Of a stretch of 47,998 bases of DNA, positions 1 through 7,353 are shown one piece after another. The stretch covers positions 1-47,998 of IMG/VR virus record IMGVR_UViG_3300046796_000589; one strand, 5' to 3'. The stretch comes from a virus. The number at the start of each line of letters is the position of its first letter. The stretch's first letter is position 1. Both the position numbers and the translations under genes were made by a program. The notes below the pieces were generated by a model that saw only the letters and a list, made by a program, of their open reading frames with translations, did not search any database and had not been told where the DNA came from.

Positions 1-37
1 GCCCAGCCTGCTATTGCTCATGGAGCGCGAGCAGAAC

Positions 38-559
38 ATGGCGACCAAGCGGACCTTCCGTGTGGCCCACGTTCTCAAGGACCGCTTCGGTATCCTCGAC
101 GGCAAAGCACTCTGCAACGACGACACCGGTGGCCCGACGTTCGAGATGTTTCTCCCCCACATCGAGCGCCTGAACCTCGGGGGCACGCACCTCGGGGTGG
201 ACACCAGCCGCACCAGCGCGGACATGTTTGCCGACAACGGGTCGACCCGTTGGCAGTACGAGAAGCAACAGAAGACCATCGCGCTCGACGAGGTCCGGGA
301 AGAGATCCTCAAGATGCACCCGGGCCAGGCTGCGGCCGACAAGAAGGCCAAGGCCGACGTGCTCGAGATGGCCTTCGGGACCCGGAGCTGGGAGAAGGTC
401 GAAAGCCTGCACCTCGACCAGGTGAAGGTCGGCCGAGACCGCATCTGGCAGGCCTCCCGGGGGCACGCTTATGGGTTCGAGCCAGGACCGGATAACCCGC
501 TACCCGCGTCCTACCTCGACGGGGAGTCCCCCATCGAACTCGAGCTCGCCGGGGAATGA
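38..559 (+). CDS. Hypothetical protein near the left edge
   Basis: A soluble protein of about 173 residues that I do not recognise. It begins MATKRTFRVAHVLKDRFGILDG, has a charged lysine-rich helix near residues 85-115, and ends in an acidic tail. The frame stays open to the window edge. TTG 14 and ATG 20 are alternative starts, and the gene may also begin upstream of the window. ATG 38 is preferred because MATKRTF looks like a natural start and a weak GAG lies upstream. Its stop overlaps the start of the next gene by 4 bp, so it heads a tightly coupled early operon. The position before recombination-type and primase genes suggests an early function, but nothing in the protein proves it. Confidence 0.7.
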   Translation: MATKRTFRVAHVLKDRFGILDGKALCNDDTGGPTFEMFLPHIERLNLGGTHLGVDTSRTSADMFADNGSTRWQYEKQQKTIALDEVREEILKMHPGQAAADKKAKADVLEMAFGTRSWEKVESLHLDQVKVGRDRIWQASRGHAYGFEPGPDNPLPASYLDGESPIELELAGE

Positions 560-885
560 CCTCCCCCATCCGCTCCCCCTCCCATCTGGCCTTCGTCCGT
601 CGGCAGCGCTGCTGGTTCTGTCAGACCGATCGGGACGTCGTGGCCCACCACCACAGTAAGAAATACGGCGGCGGTGGGACAGGGATGCGAGGCTGCGACC
701 TACTCACCGTCCCTCTTTGCTCAGCGCACCATGACGAATGGCACTCGCGCGCTCAGATAGGTGACCTGACGACCACCGAAACGCAGCGAGAGATGTGGAA
801 AGGCATGGCGCTCACCCTCCGTGCATGGGTCACATGGAAGCGCGTGGAAGAGGCAGCTGAGGAGGAAAGCGGGCTGGAACCATGA
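556..885 (+). CDS. HNH/Ref-like zinc nuclease family protein
   Basis: About 109 residues. The pattern is CWFC (residues 20-23), a HHHSKK segment, a glycine run GGGGTG, then PLCSAHHDEWH, which gives C-x2-C...HHH...C-x2-HH-x3-H. That arrangement matches the HNH-like fold of the Ref/DUF968 group of phage proteins, which are zinc-binding DNA nucleases or recombination accessories. The C-terminal 30 residues form a charged helix. It overlaps its upstream neighbour by 4 bp (ATGA) and the HNH gene downstream by 4 bp. The family assignment comes from the metal-ligand pattern. Whether it cuts DNA, and whether it needs RecA as P1 Ref does, is not visible here. Confidence 0.65.
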   Translation: MTSPIRSPSHLAFVRRQRCWFCQTDRDVVAHHHSKKYGGGGTGMRGCDLLTVPLCSAHHDEWHSRAQIGDLTTTETQREMWKGMALTLRAWVTWKRVEEAAEEESGLEP

Positions 886-1400
886 CGATTGTGCGAGATC
901 TGCGCCTGAGGTTCGAGTCCAGGGTGCGCGCGGACGTTCCGGGCGAGTGTCATATTTGGCTCGGACACCGCAACAAAGACGGCTATGGCAAGCTGAAGGT
1001 CGGCGGCAAAACCGTGACCGCGCACCGCGTGGCGTTCTATCTGGCGCACGGGCGCTGGCCCACGCCGTGCTGCCTGCACCGCTGCGACAACCCGCCCTGT
1101 TGCAACCCGGACCACTTGTTCGAGGGCACCCAAGCCGACAACGCCGCGGACAGGGACGCCAAGGGTCACCGCCGCGGCGGCAGCGGGGAGAGCACGCGGT
1201 CCGCCAAGCTAGACTCATGCGACGTGCTGGAGATCTTCTTCAACCACGAAGGCCTGAGCCAGGCGGAGCGCGCTCGGCGCTATGGTGTGAGTGATGCGAC
1301 CGTGTCACTCATCCTGAGCGGCAAGTCGTGGCGTGCCGTGACAAATCCGACGCAGGCCAGAGCCGAGAGGGCCGAGGCAGAGAGCGAGCTGGAGCCGTGA
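882..1400 (+). CDS. HNH homing endonuclease
   Basis: A 172-residue free-standing HNH endonuclease. AHRVAFYLAHGRWP is followed by LHRCDNPPCCNPDHLF and GTQADNAADRDAKGH, the usual HNH_3 order found in phage homing endonucleases: the first His/Arg pair, Cys-pair zinc ligands, then N...H and a basic helix. Residues from about 100 on (AKLDSCDVLEIFFN...SQAERARRYGVSDATVSLILSGKSW) form a helix-turn-helix probably used for target recognition. A paralogue with the same two-part layout lies at 14227-14718. It sits between two unrelated early genes in the same operon, as mobile endonuclease genes often do, and does not visibly interrupt either one. Confidence 0.85.
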   Translation: MTIVRDLRLRFESRVRADVPGECHIWLGHRNKDGYGKLKVGGKTVTAHRVAFYLAHGRWPTPCCLHRCDNPPCCNPDHLFEGTQADNAADRDAKGHRRGGSGESTRSAKLDSCDVLEIFFNHEGLSQAERARRYGVSDATVSLILSGKSWRAVTNPTQARAERAEAESELEP

Positions 1401-1747
1401 GCGACGCCATGAAGCCAGAGGATCGAGCGCTGCTCGAGCATGCCGCGGGCGTCCGGAGCTGCCGGATTGATGGACGTGTGGTGGCAAGATGGCTTGCTTC
1501 CTACGACGCCGCGCTATCCAGAATCGACCTGCTCGAGCAATACGCCAAGGCCCAAGCCGAGGCCAACCAGACTCTCGCCGACGCGTCCAAGGAAGCGCTG
1601 GCCCGACGTGACCTGAAGACCCTGGTGTCTCGCGCTCTGGTCATCTGGCTAGAGGTCGACGCTCGGGGCTCGGTGACGGCAGAGGACTGGACCCGGATTG
1701 GCGAGGCGCTCTCCGAGGCGGGACTACCAGCGGAGTGGAAACCATGA
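1397..1747 (+). CDS. Hypothetical helical protein
   Basis: About 116 residues from GTG 1397, which overlaps the preceding stop as GTGA. ATG 1409 is an alternative start. An open frame extends further upstream, but that part runs through the HNH gene and is ignored. The protein is mostly helical, with an alanine/leucine-rich coiled-coil stretch near residues 40-75 and a final SAEDWTRIGEAL-type helix. No family is recognised. It is coupled by 4 bp overlaps on both sides to the early operon. Confidence 0.65.
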   Translation: MSDAMKPEDRALLEHAAGVRSCRIDGRVVARWLASYDAALSRIDLLEQYAKAQAEANQTLADASKEALARRDLKTLVSRALVIWLEVDARGSVTAEDWTRIGEALSEAGLPAEWKP

Positions 1748-1914
1748 CGGAGCTCGAAGAGGCGCAGCGCGAGACGATCGAGGCGCTCCGCGCGCAAGTC
1801 GCCGACCTGAAGGAATGGCTGGCGGAGTGCAGGGCAGAGAAGGCCAAGATGTATACCGAGGGCGAAGTCCGTTCCGCGGTGACCAAGGCCCTCACGGAGG
1901 CGCTCAGGGGATGA
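1744..1914 (+). CDS. Short coiled-coil protein
   Basis: A 56-residue protein, almost entirely one charged amphipathic helix (MTELEEAQRETIEALRAQV...). It overlaps the upstream stop by 4 bp (ATGA), and its own stop overlaps the prim-pol start in the same way. Short leucine/alanine coils of this type are common in phage early operons and usually have no known role. Codon use fits the neighbours (high GC at third positions), which supports real translation. Confidence 0.6.
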   Translation: MTELEEAQRETIEALRAQVADLKEWLAECRAEKAKMYTEGEVRSAVTKALTEALRG

Positions 1915-2534
1915 CCAACCCCACCCGCCAGGCCGCTGCCGGCTACCTCGCCCGAGGCTTCCGTCCGATCCCGATGTGGGGGGTCACCCCGGACGGGCGC
2001 TGCCGCTGCGGGGGCACCGAGTGCAACGCCGGCAAGCACTGCACCGACGAGACCGAGAAGCGCTGGAAGGACGGCGCCCCCTTCCGGGAGACCGAGTTCG
2101 GCGCCGACCAAAACATCGCGCTCGCGCTCGGCCCCTGGCGTGCCGGAAAATGGCTGGTCTGCCTCGACATCGACGGGGCCAAGCATCCCAACGAAGTCCC
2201 GGAGATCGCGCGCCATGTGACCCCCACCCTGACCCAAGCCTCCCCGAGGGGTCTGCACTTGTTCTACTGGGTCCCGGAGTTCACGCCGCTCGGCAACTGG
2301 GTGGACGCGTTCCAGTCGAAATACCGCCTCGGCTACGCCGTCGATGTCCGCTACGCCCGGGGCAAGGTGAACGTCTCCCCGTCCCGGACGGCCTTCGGCA
2401 CCTACACCTGGCAGGACCCCGCGGCAGAGGTCTCCCAGCTGCCCTGGCCCATCATCGATCGCATCCTCGACGAGCGGCGCCGGCGAAAGCTCCCGGTCCT
2501 CTCGCGCTGGCAGCGGGACGGCAAGCGGGCATGA
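1911..2534 (+). CDS. Bifunctional primase/polymerase (prim-pol) domain protein
   Basis: About 207 residues. It resembles the archaeo-eukaryotic-type prim-pol domain (PF09250-like), which makes primers and can extend DNA. Visible landmarks are AAAGYLARGFRPIPM at the N-terminus, a cysteine cluster near residues 30-43 (CRCG...C...KHC), the acidic pair LVCLDIDG (D86 and D88), SPRGLHLFYW with H116, and YAVDVRYARG with D145, followed by VNVSPS. That order gives the expected D-x-D / H / D catalytic set. The protein ends soon after the domain. No helicase domain is fused to it, which is shorter than many phage prim-pol/helicase proteins. It may work with the host helicase or with the DnaC-like loader at 45959-46660. 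Confidence 0.8.
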   Translation: MTNPTRQAAAGYLARGFRPIPMWGVTPDGRCRCGGTECNAGKHCTDETEKRWKDGAPFRETEFGADQNIALALGPWRAGKWLVCLDIDGAKHPNEVPEIARHVTPTLTQASPRGLHLFYWVPEFTPLGNWVDAFQSKYRLGYAVDVRYARGKVNVSPSRTAFGTYTWQDPAAEVSQLPWPIIDRILDERRRRKLPVLSRWQRDGKRA

Positions 2535-2548
2535 CACCCACTGGATCG

Positions 2549-2610
2549 CACCTCGTCACTTTGGCAACACACCTCGTCAGTTTGACAATCTGGCTCTCAG
2601 GGCTCACACT
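2549..2610 (+). promoter_or_regulatory. Promoter with tandem operator-like repeats
   Basis: Two 19-bp direct repeats, CACCTCGTCACTTTGGCAA (2549-2567) and CACCTCGTCAGTTTGACAA (2570-2588), differ at 2 positions and are offset by 21 bp, two helical turns. The second repeat contains TTGACA (2582-2587). Exactly 17 bp further on is CACACT (2605-2610), a weak -10. The ATG at 2621 follows 10 bp later. GTCA (2576-2579) and TGAC (2583-2586) form a dyad over the -35. This reads as a repressible promoter for the gene at 2621. Confidence 0.55.
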
Positions 2611-2620
2611 GCCTCTCGTC

Positions 2621-2848
2621 ATGGCGAGCACCCCCACCGAGCCCCGTCCGTGCGGCTGTAGCCCCGAGGGCAAGCTCTGCCCGAAGTGCTACGCGGTGGT
2701 GTCTCGGGAGGACCACGATCGACACCTACGGGACTGGCTCCGGAGCTTCGGGACCCAGCCCGATCCGAGAGCGCCGAGGCGCGTGCTGAGGCTCCTCCCG
2801 CCGCCGAGGCCCCGTCTCGGCAGAGGGCTGCCGCGCGATGCCGGGTGA
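2621..2848 (+). CDS. Small zinc-ribbon protein
   Basis: About 75 residues from ATG 2621. An in-frame ATG at 2531 exists, but the 90 bp after it holds the promoter and repeats and has poor third-position GC, so 2621 is preferred. The N-terminus carries CGCSPEGKLCPKC, a C-x-C...C-x2-C zinc-binding pattern, followed by a charged helix (SREDHDRHLRDWLRSF) and a proline/arginine-rich tail. The function is unknown. A short zinc protein under its own operator-bearing promoter could be a regulator, but no DNA-binding fold is recognised. It overlaps the next gene by 11 bp. Confidence 0.5.
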   Translation: MASTPTEPRPCGCSPEGKLCPKCYAVVSREDHDRHLRDWLRSFGTQPDPRAPRRVLRLLPPPRPRLGRGLPRDAG

Positions 2849-3044
2849 CCCGAGAACGCGGGCGGTAGCCATGCTCGACGAGGCGGCACGCCATCGGATC
2901 GACCCGGAGGAGTTCGTCCTGAACCTGGAGAACGCGATGACCCGAGACCTGCTCCGCGGGGTGGCCGAGTTCGCAGGCAAGCTCGCGTCTGGGTTCACGG
3001 TCGACGCCGACCGCGATCGCCTCATCGACGACGCGCGGGACTAG
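2838..3044 (+). CDS. Small hypothetical protein
   Basis: A 68-residue protein starting MPGDPRTRAVAMLDEAARHRIDPEEFVLNL, predominantly helical and acidic at the C-terminus. It starts inside the last codons of the preceding gene and ends just before a 190-bp regulatory gap. There is no recognisable family. Codon bias agrees with the neighbouring genes. Confidence 0.55.
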   Translation: MPGDPRTRAVAMLDEAARHRIDPEEFVLNLENAMTRDLLRGVAEFAGKLASGFTVDADRDRLIDDARD

Positions 3045-3160
3045 CCCCGAGGTCTCTGCCTGCGCGGCGCGAGCCTACGTCGGCAAGACGGGTGGAGGCG
3101 GCTTCAAATCCACGGGCTCACGCGCAGGGCAAAGGCTCCGCAGCACACCCGCGCCTACCC

Positions 3161-3230
3161 CTACGTCAAACTTGACGGCGTCAAACAAGACGTGTCCTGA
3201 TTTGACGTAGGCCGGCCGTAACGGCACACT
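3161..3230 (+). promoter_or_regulatory. Operator cluster and promoter for a leaderless transcript
   Basis: Within the 192-bp gap 3045-3236, CTACGTCAAA (3161-3170) and TTTGACGTAG (3201-3210) form a perfect 10-bp inverted repeat. Between them, CGTCAA-AC-TTGACG (3164-3177) is a perfect 6-bp dyad, and TTGAC-GGC-GTCAA (3172-3184) is another. TTGACG (3202-3207), 17 bp, then CACACT (3225-3230) gives a -35/-10 pair with the same spacing and -10 as the promoter at 2582-2610. The GTG start of the next gene is 7 bp past the -10, so the transcript may have no leader. I see nothing else in the rest of this gap. Confidence 0.6.
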
Positions 3231-3236
3231 GGGTCC

Positions 3237-3653
3237 GTGGAGACCCGCGCCGCACAAACCGAGCCCTCGCGCGCGCGCGCAGGAGACGGCGTTTGCACGG
3301 CCCTCGCCAAGACCCGGGGACGGCGCTGCCAGGCCCCGGCGGTGCTCGGCAATGTCTGCTGGTGCCACGGTGGGGCCGCGCTCTCCCCGCCCTGGACGCT
3401 CACGACCACCGGAGCGGAGCTCGCTGCCTACCCAGCGCAGGCCCAGACGGCGCACCGCCGGCGCGCGCGCCCCATCCAAGGCAAGGCCGCCGTCGAGCTC
3501 ACTCGGCGCGGGGTCATCACGAAAGCGCTCTTCTTCGCTGGCACCGGGCGCTACCGGCGCATCCTCCGGCGCATCGAACGGGCGGGGGTGAAGGTCATCT
3601 CGGAGGGCGGCGGGCTGGTGGCGCGGTATCGGTTCGAGGCCCCGGAACGCTGA
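3237..3653 (+). CDS. HGG-motif phage protein
   Basis: A 138-residue basic protein from GTG 3237. Residues near 20-47 read CTALAKTRGRRCQAPAVLGN, then CWCHGG. That is the C-x-A...G-x-x-C-x-x-PA...C-x-x-HGG pattern of small phage proteins often annotated as HGG or HGGxxTG domain proteins. The Cys/His residues probably bind zinc. The C-terminal half is arginine-rich (GRYRRILRRIERAGVKV), which suggests nucleic-acid contact. No ribosome-binding site is visible, which fits the leaderless promoter immediately upstream. It is joined to the large virion gene by TGATG. Its biochemical role is unknown. Confidence 0.6.
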   Translation: METRAAQTEPSRARAGDGVCTALAKTRGRRCQAPAVLGNVCWCHGGAALSPPWTLTTTGAELAAYPAQAQTAHRRRARPIQGKAAVELTRRGVITKALFFAGTGRYRRILRRIERAGVKVISEGGGLVARYRFEAPER

Positions 3654-6600
3654 TGCCGATCCAGCTCTTCCCCTTCAACGGCGGCATCCAGGGCGGGATG
3701 GATACGCGGCTGTTGCCCGACGGGGCGCTCTCCGATGCCATCAACTGCCAGCTCGACCGGGACGGCCGCCTCGTGGGACGCGCGGGCTTCACCGCCTTGG
3801 CAACCACGGTCTACGGCTCGGGGGCGTTCGTGGGCTATGATCTGTTCAGCGTCGGGGAGCGCCTGTTCGCCTTCGGGGATCGCAACGGCAAGGGCTATGC
3901 GACGGACATCTTCGAGTACGTGACCGGGTCGGCCGCGGTGTGGGTGCCGTCCAATCTCACGAGCGCCGTGCATCGATTGCCGAGAGCGACGGCCTTGCGC
4001 GAGGTGGGCCGGGCTCCCGATCCTTCGGGCGGGGTGAGCAATTTCAGCGTGGCAGCGACCGCTGGGTTCGCGCTGCTCGCGCTCAACAACGACGACCCCG
4101 ACGGCTCCGACAACGGCTACCTGCATCTCTTCAAGCCGGATGGGGATCAGACGCTCTTGTTCGACGAGGTGCCGGGCGGGGTGGTGTTTTCGCTCGTCGT
4201 CGTGGCGCTGAGTGACCGGTTCCATATCCTGAGCCTGAACGCCGCTACGACCACGCTTCTCATCCGGAGACTCATTCCGACGAGCGACGAGACCAGCCAG
4301 AGCATCAACACCACCGCCTACACCGGGCTCGGTGCCATCAGCGTCTACGACGCTTGCAAGGTCGCGGGCTCCGACCAGACGGTGATTGCCGCCAACTGCG
4401 GCGGCACGGTGATCGTCCGGCGATTCAATGCCGCCGGGGTGCTGCAAGTGCCCTCCGGGGGGGCCTACGCCAACATCACCGCAGCGGCGACGCGCATCTC
4501 CGTCGAGGCTTCGAGCACGGACAATCAAGTCACCCTGGCCCTGGTCGTCGCGGGCGCGGTGACGCTCTACAGCTACAACCTCACCACCGGGGCGACCTTG
4601 CAGACGGCCATCGCGGCGCTCGCGGGCGAGACCGTGACCGAGATCAGCATGGTCCGGGTCGCAGGGGACGCGATCTTTCTGCTCGCCAGCAGCGACGATG
4701 CCAACCCCGAGCCGTCCAGCATCCGAGGCGTGCAATTTGCTGCGAGCACCGGGACGGTCTCCGACCGTTGGCGTCTGCCCGACGCGAAGCTCACGAGCAA
4801 GGGGGTGTTTCACGGGTCGGAGCTGGTGTTTGCTTTTCGCTATGGGGCGACGGACCCCGCGCTCGCCACGAACCTGCTGGTGAGCGTTCCGACCGCCGGC
4901 TCCGGGAGCAAGCTCGCTCAGCTCCTGGCGGTGAAGGACCTCGAGACGGCGTGCCCTCCCGGGGTGCACTTGCCCGAGATCGTCCTCGATAGCTCCACCA
5001 GCAAATACTACTGGGCCAATGCGACCCAAAACCCGGACCTCGACGGAGTCCCGACGGTCACCGAGATGTCCCTCGGCTCGACCGCGCGCCGGCAGACCGC
5101 GACGCTCGGGGGGCGGGTGTACATCGCGGGCGGGGTCTCGCTCGTCTTTGACACCCGGATGCTGACCGAGAGCGGATTTACCGAACGGCCGCGCATCGTC
5201 AGCCTCACGGGCAGCAATAGCACGGGGGAGCTGCTGTCCGCGGGCACCTACGATTACCGCGTGCATCAAGAGCAGGTCGATGCGTTCGGGGATCTGCACT
5301 TGTCCCCGCCGTCGGCCATTCTGAGCGTCACTCTCGGGGCCTCGGACGACACCGTGACGGCGCTGGTCTCGACGAGCCACGGGCTACGGCGAAACTCGGT
5401 GGCGGGCGGGCTCGGGGTGGCGGTCCGCAACGTGCTGAGCCGCACGCTGGCCACGGTCTCGCGCACGTCGGCGATCGTGGCGGGCCTAACGAGCATCGAC
5501 CCGCCGAGTGGAGCGCTCAGCGGGCTTACGCTCATCCTCACCGCGGGGGGCTCGTCATTTACGGTGACGTTCTCCGGCGCGGCGACGACCAAGACCGTGA
5601 TCCTCTCGGAGATCAACACCGTCGTGAGTTCGGAGGTGACCGCCACCGCCCCCGACGGCAGCCTAATCCTGACCAGTGTGGACACGGGCGATGGGGCGAC
5701 GGTGCAAGTCGGCGCCGGCACGGCCAACACGATCTTGGGGCTCGCCACCGGGGATAACGATTTTGGCACGACCACCCGCACGACGGGAGAAAACTTCCAG
5801 CGCGCGGCCTCGGCGTTCAACGCGACCGACGATATTCCCGGGGAGCTGGTGAGCATCGTCGACCTCAGAAAGGACCAGTCCGACCCCATCGTCGATAGCG
5901 ACCTCATCCGCCAGCAGGTGCTCTACTCGAGCGGGGTAGCCTCGGGCGCGCATCATGCGCCGCCGCCCCATGAGTACGTGGCCGCGGGTCGGGAACGGAT
6001 CCACTACAGCGGCCAACCCAAACGCAACCGTTCCACCGCCAGCAAGATCATCGTGCCGGGCGAGCCCGCAGAATGCGCCGCGGAGGGCTTTCTCGCGTTC
6101 CAGAGCCAGGTCTCGGGGGACATCGAGGCCTCGGCCGTCCTCGGTGATTCGGTCATTCACTGGACGCGGAACGAGATCTGGGAGGTCTCCGGCTCGGGTC
6201 CGGGTCGCAATGGTCAGGGCGAGTTCTTTGCCGCCCGGCGCATCAGCAAGGCCGGCGGTATCGTCGCCGATGGTTGGCGCTCGCTCTGTGAGACCGACGA
6301 GGGGATTTTCTTCCAGCGCACGAGCGACCACCTGTGTTTTCTCGGGAAGAGCGGCACGGTGGAATGGAAGGGCAAGCCCGTCCAGGAATACCTGGTGCTC
6401 TACCCGGTCATCACCGCCGCGACGTACCTGTCGATCCGGCATACGGTGGCGTTCAGCTGCACCAACACCGCCGGAACTACGGGCGGGATCCTGCGCTACG
6501 ACATCGACAACGACGCTTGGTTTTTCGACAACGTCGGGGCCTGTGCGGCGCTCGACCAATTCCAAGGGCGGCTCGTCTACATCCAATCGGGGGTGGTGTA

Positions 6601-7000
6601 CCTCGAGGACGCTTCTCCGGGGCTCGGGACCTTCGTCCCGTACCTCGTCCGGTCGGGCATGTTCCAAGGCTTTCAAGGCCTGGGGTACGGGCAGGTAAAC
6701 CAGATCGGGTTCCTCGGCACGTTCCGCGACGATTGCACGGTCACGATCAAGCGCAGCGCCAACGGCACCACGTACCCCGAGACCCTGGCGGTGTTCACGC
6801 TCACGACCGCGCAGTACGCCGTCGGCCAGCGCGTTACCCTGCTCAAGGATCCGAACCCCTCAATGCAGGATTCCTTCGCTCTCGAGTACTCGGTGACGAG
6901 CGCGAGCGCGGACAGCGAAGGGGTGTGGTTGCACGCCGCGGCCCTCGACACGACCCACGCGCCTCGGTTCAGCCGGCAAGGTCCGGCGCACAAGCTCTAG
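3653..7000 (+). CDS. Large virion protein, possible tail/DNA-stabilisation protein
   Basis: About 1,115 residues from ATG 3653, which overlaps the preceding stop (TGATG). The open frame upstream of 3653 is ignored. It begins MPIQLFPFNGGIQGGMDTRLLPDGALSDAINC..GRLVGRAGF, an opening typical of podovirus tail-associated or DNA-stabilisation proteins. It is then rich in beta strands, Gly, Ser and Thr. The last 300 residues (TRNEIWEVSGSGPG, AGGIVADGWRSLCETDEGIFF, GGILRYDIDNDAWFFDN) resemble the propeller-like repeats of such structural proteins. No transmembrane segment or enzyme motif is seen. It heads the virion module and precedes the ejection-type proteins. The family assignment is inferred from sequence style and position; a tail-needle or hub role cannot be separated by eye. 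Confidence 0.6.
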   Translation: MPIQLFPFNGGIQGGMDTRLLPDGALSDAINCQLDRDGRLVGRAGFTALATTVYGSGAFVGYDLFSVGERLFAFGDRNGKGYATDIFEYVTGSAAVWVPSNLTSAVHRLPRATALREVGRAPDPSGGVSNFSVAATAGFALLALNNDDPDGSDNGYLHLFKPDGDQTLLFDEVPGGVVFSLVVVALSDRFHILSLNAATTTLLIRRLIPTSDETSQSINTTAYTGLGAISVYDACKVAGSDQTVIAANCGGTVIVRRFNAAGVLQVPSGGAYANITAAATRISVEASSTDNQVTLALVVAGAVTLYSYNLTTGATLQTAIAALAGETVTEISMVRVAGDAIFLLASSDDANPEPSSIRGVQFAASTGTVSDRWRLPDAKLTSKGVFHGSELVFAFRYGATDPALATNLLVSVPTAGSGSKLAQLLAVKDLETACPPGVHLPEIVLDSSTSKYYWANATQNPDLDGVPTVTEMSLGSTARRQTATLGGRVYIAGGVSLVFDTRMLTESGFTERPRIVSLTGSNSTGELLSAGTYDYRVHQEQVDAFGDLHLSPPSAILSVTLGASDDTVTALVSTSHGLRRNSVAGGLGVAVRNVLSRTLATVSRTSAIVAGLTSIDPPSGALSGLTLILTAGGSSFTVTFSGAATTKTVILSEINTVVSSEVTATAPDGSLILTSVDTGDGATVQVGAGTANTILGLATGDNDFGTTTRTTGENFQRAASAFNATDDIPGELVSIVDLRKDQSDPIVDSDLIRQQVLYSSGVASGAHHAPPPHEYVAAGRERIHYSGQPKRNRSTASKIIVPGEPAECAAEGFLAFQSQVSGDIEASAVLGDSVIHWTRNEIWEVSGSGPGRNGQGEFFAARRISKAGGIVADGWRSLCETDEGIFFQRTSDHLCFLGKSGTVEWKGKPVQEYLVLYPVITAATYLSIRHTVAFSCTNTAGTTGGILRYDIDNDAWFFDNVGACAALDQFQGRLVYIQSGVVYLEDASPGLGTFVPYLVRSGMFQGFQGLGYGQVNQIGFLGTFRDDCTVTIKRSANGTTYPETLAVFTLTTAQYAVGQRVTLLKDPNPSMQDSFALEYSVTSASADSEGVWLHAAALDTTHAPRFSRQGPAHKL

Positions 7001-7008
7001 GAGACCCC

Positions 7009-7350
7009 ATGCCCATCGCTGCCCCTCGAATCGATCTCACCAAACCCTGCGACATCTGGCTGCATATCGCCGACATCACGAGCGCAGACGTCGATCTGCG
7101 GACCGTGACCAAGGCCGGCAAATTCGCGGCCCAACTGGTGCGCCTGAACAACGCCACCACCGGAGCGCTCACCGCGATCCTCATCCCCGAGCAGGTGGGC
7201 GACGGGACGGCGTCTCAGGCCATCGTGATCAACGCTGGGCAGCAATACGAGATGCCCATCCCGATCAAAAAGATCGTCGCCTCGGGCTCGGGGGCGCTCT
7301 CGGCGGACGTCTTCTGGTGGTTCGGCAACAGTATCGAGATCAACAAATAA
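7009..7350 (+). CDS. Small virion-type beta protein
   Basis: 113 residues from ATG 7009, behind a good AGGAG at 7000. It reads MPIAAPRIDLTKPCDIWLHIADITSADVDL and later GQQYEMPIPIKKIVASGSGALSADVFWWFG, alternating strands with no helix-rich part. It looks like a small structural or decoration-type domain. It is 8 bp from the gene before and 3 bp from the gene after, inside the virion operon. No homologue is recognised. Confidence 0.6.
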   Translation: MPIAAPRIDLTKPCDIWLHIADITSADVDLRTVTKAGKFAAQLVRLNNATTGALTAILIPEQVGDGTASQAIVINAGQQYEMPIPIKKIVASGSGALSADVFWWFGNSIEINK

Positions 7351-7353
7351 CCC

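Noticed and set aside
3551-5380. Long minus-strand open frame (609 residues) within the large virion gene
   Set aside because: It is a shadow of 3653-7000 created by high GC. It has no upstream signal and an improbable Arg/Gly/His-rich composition.
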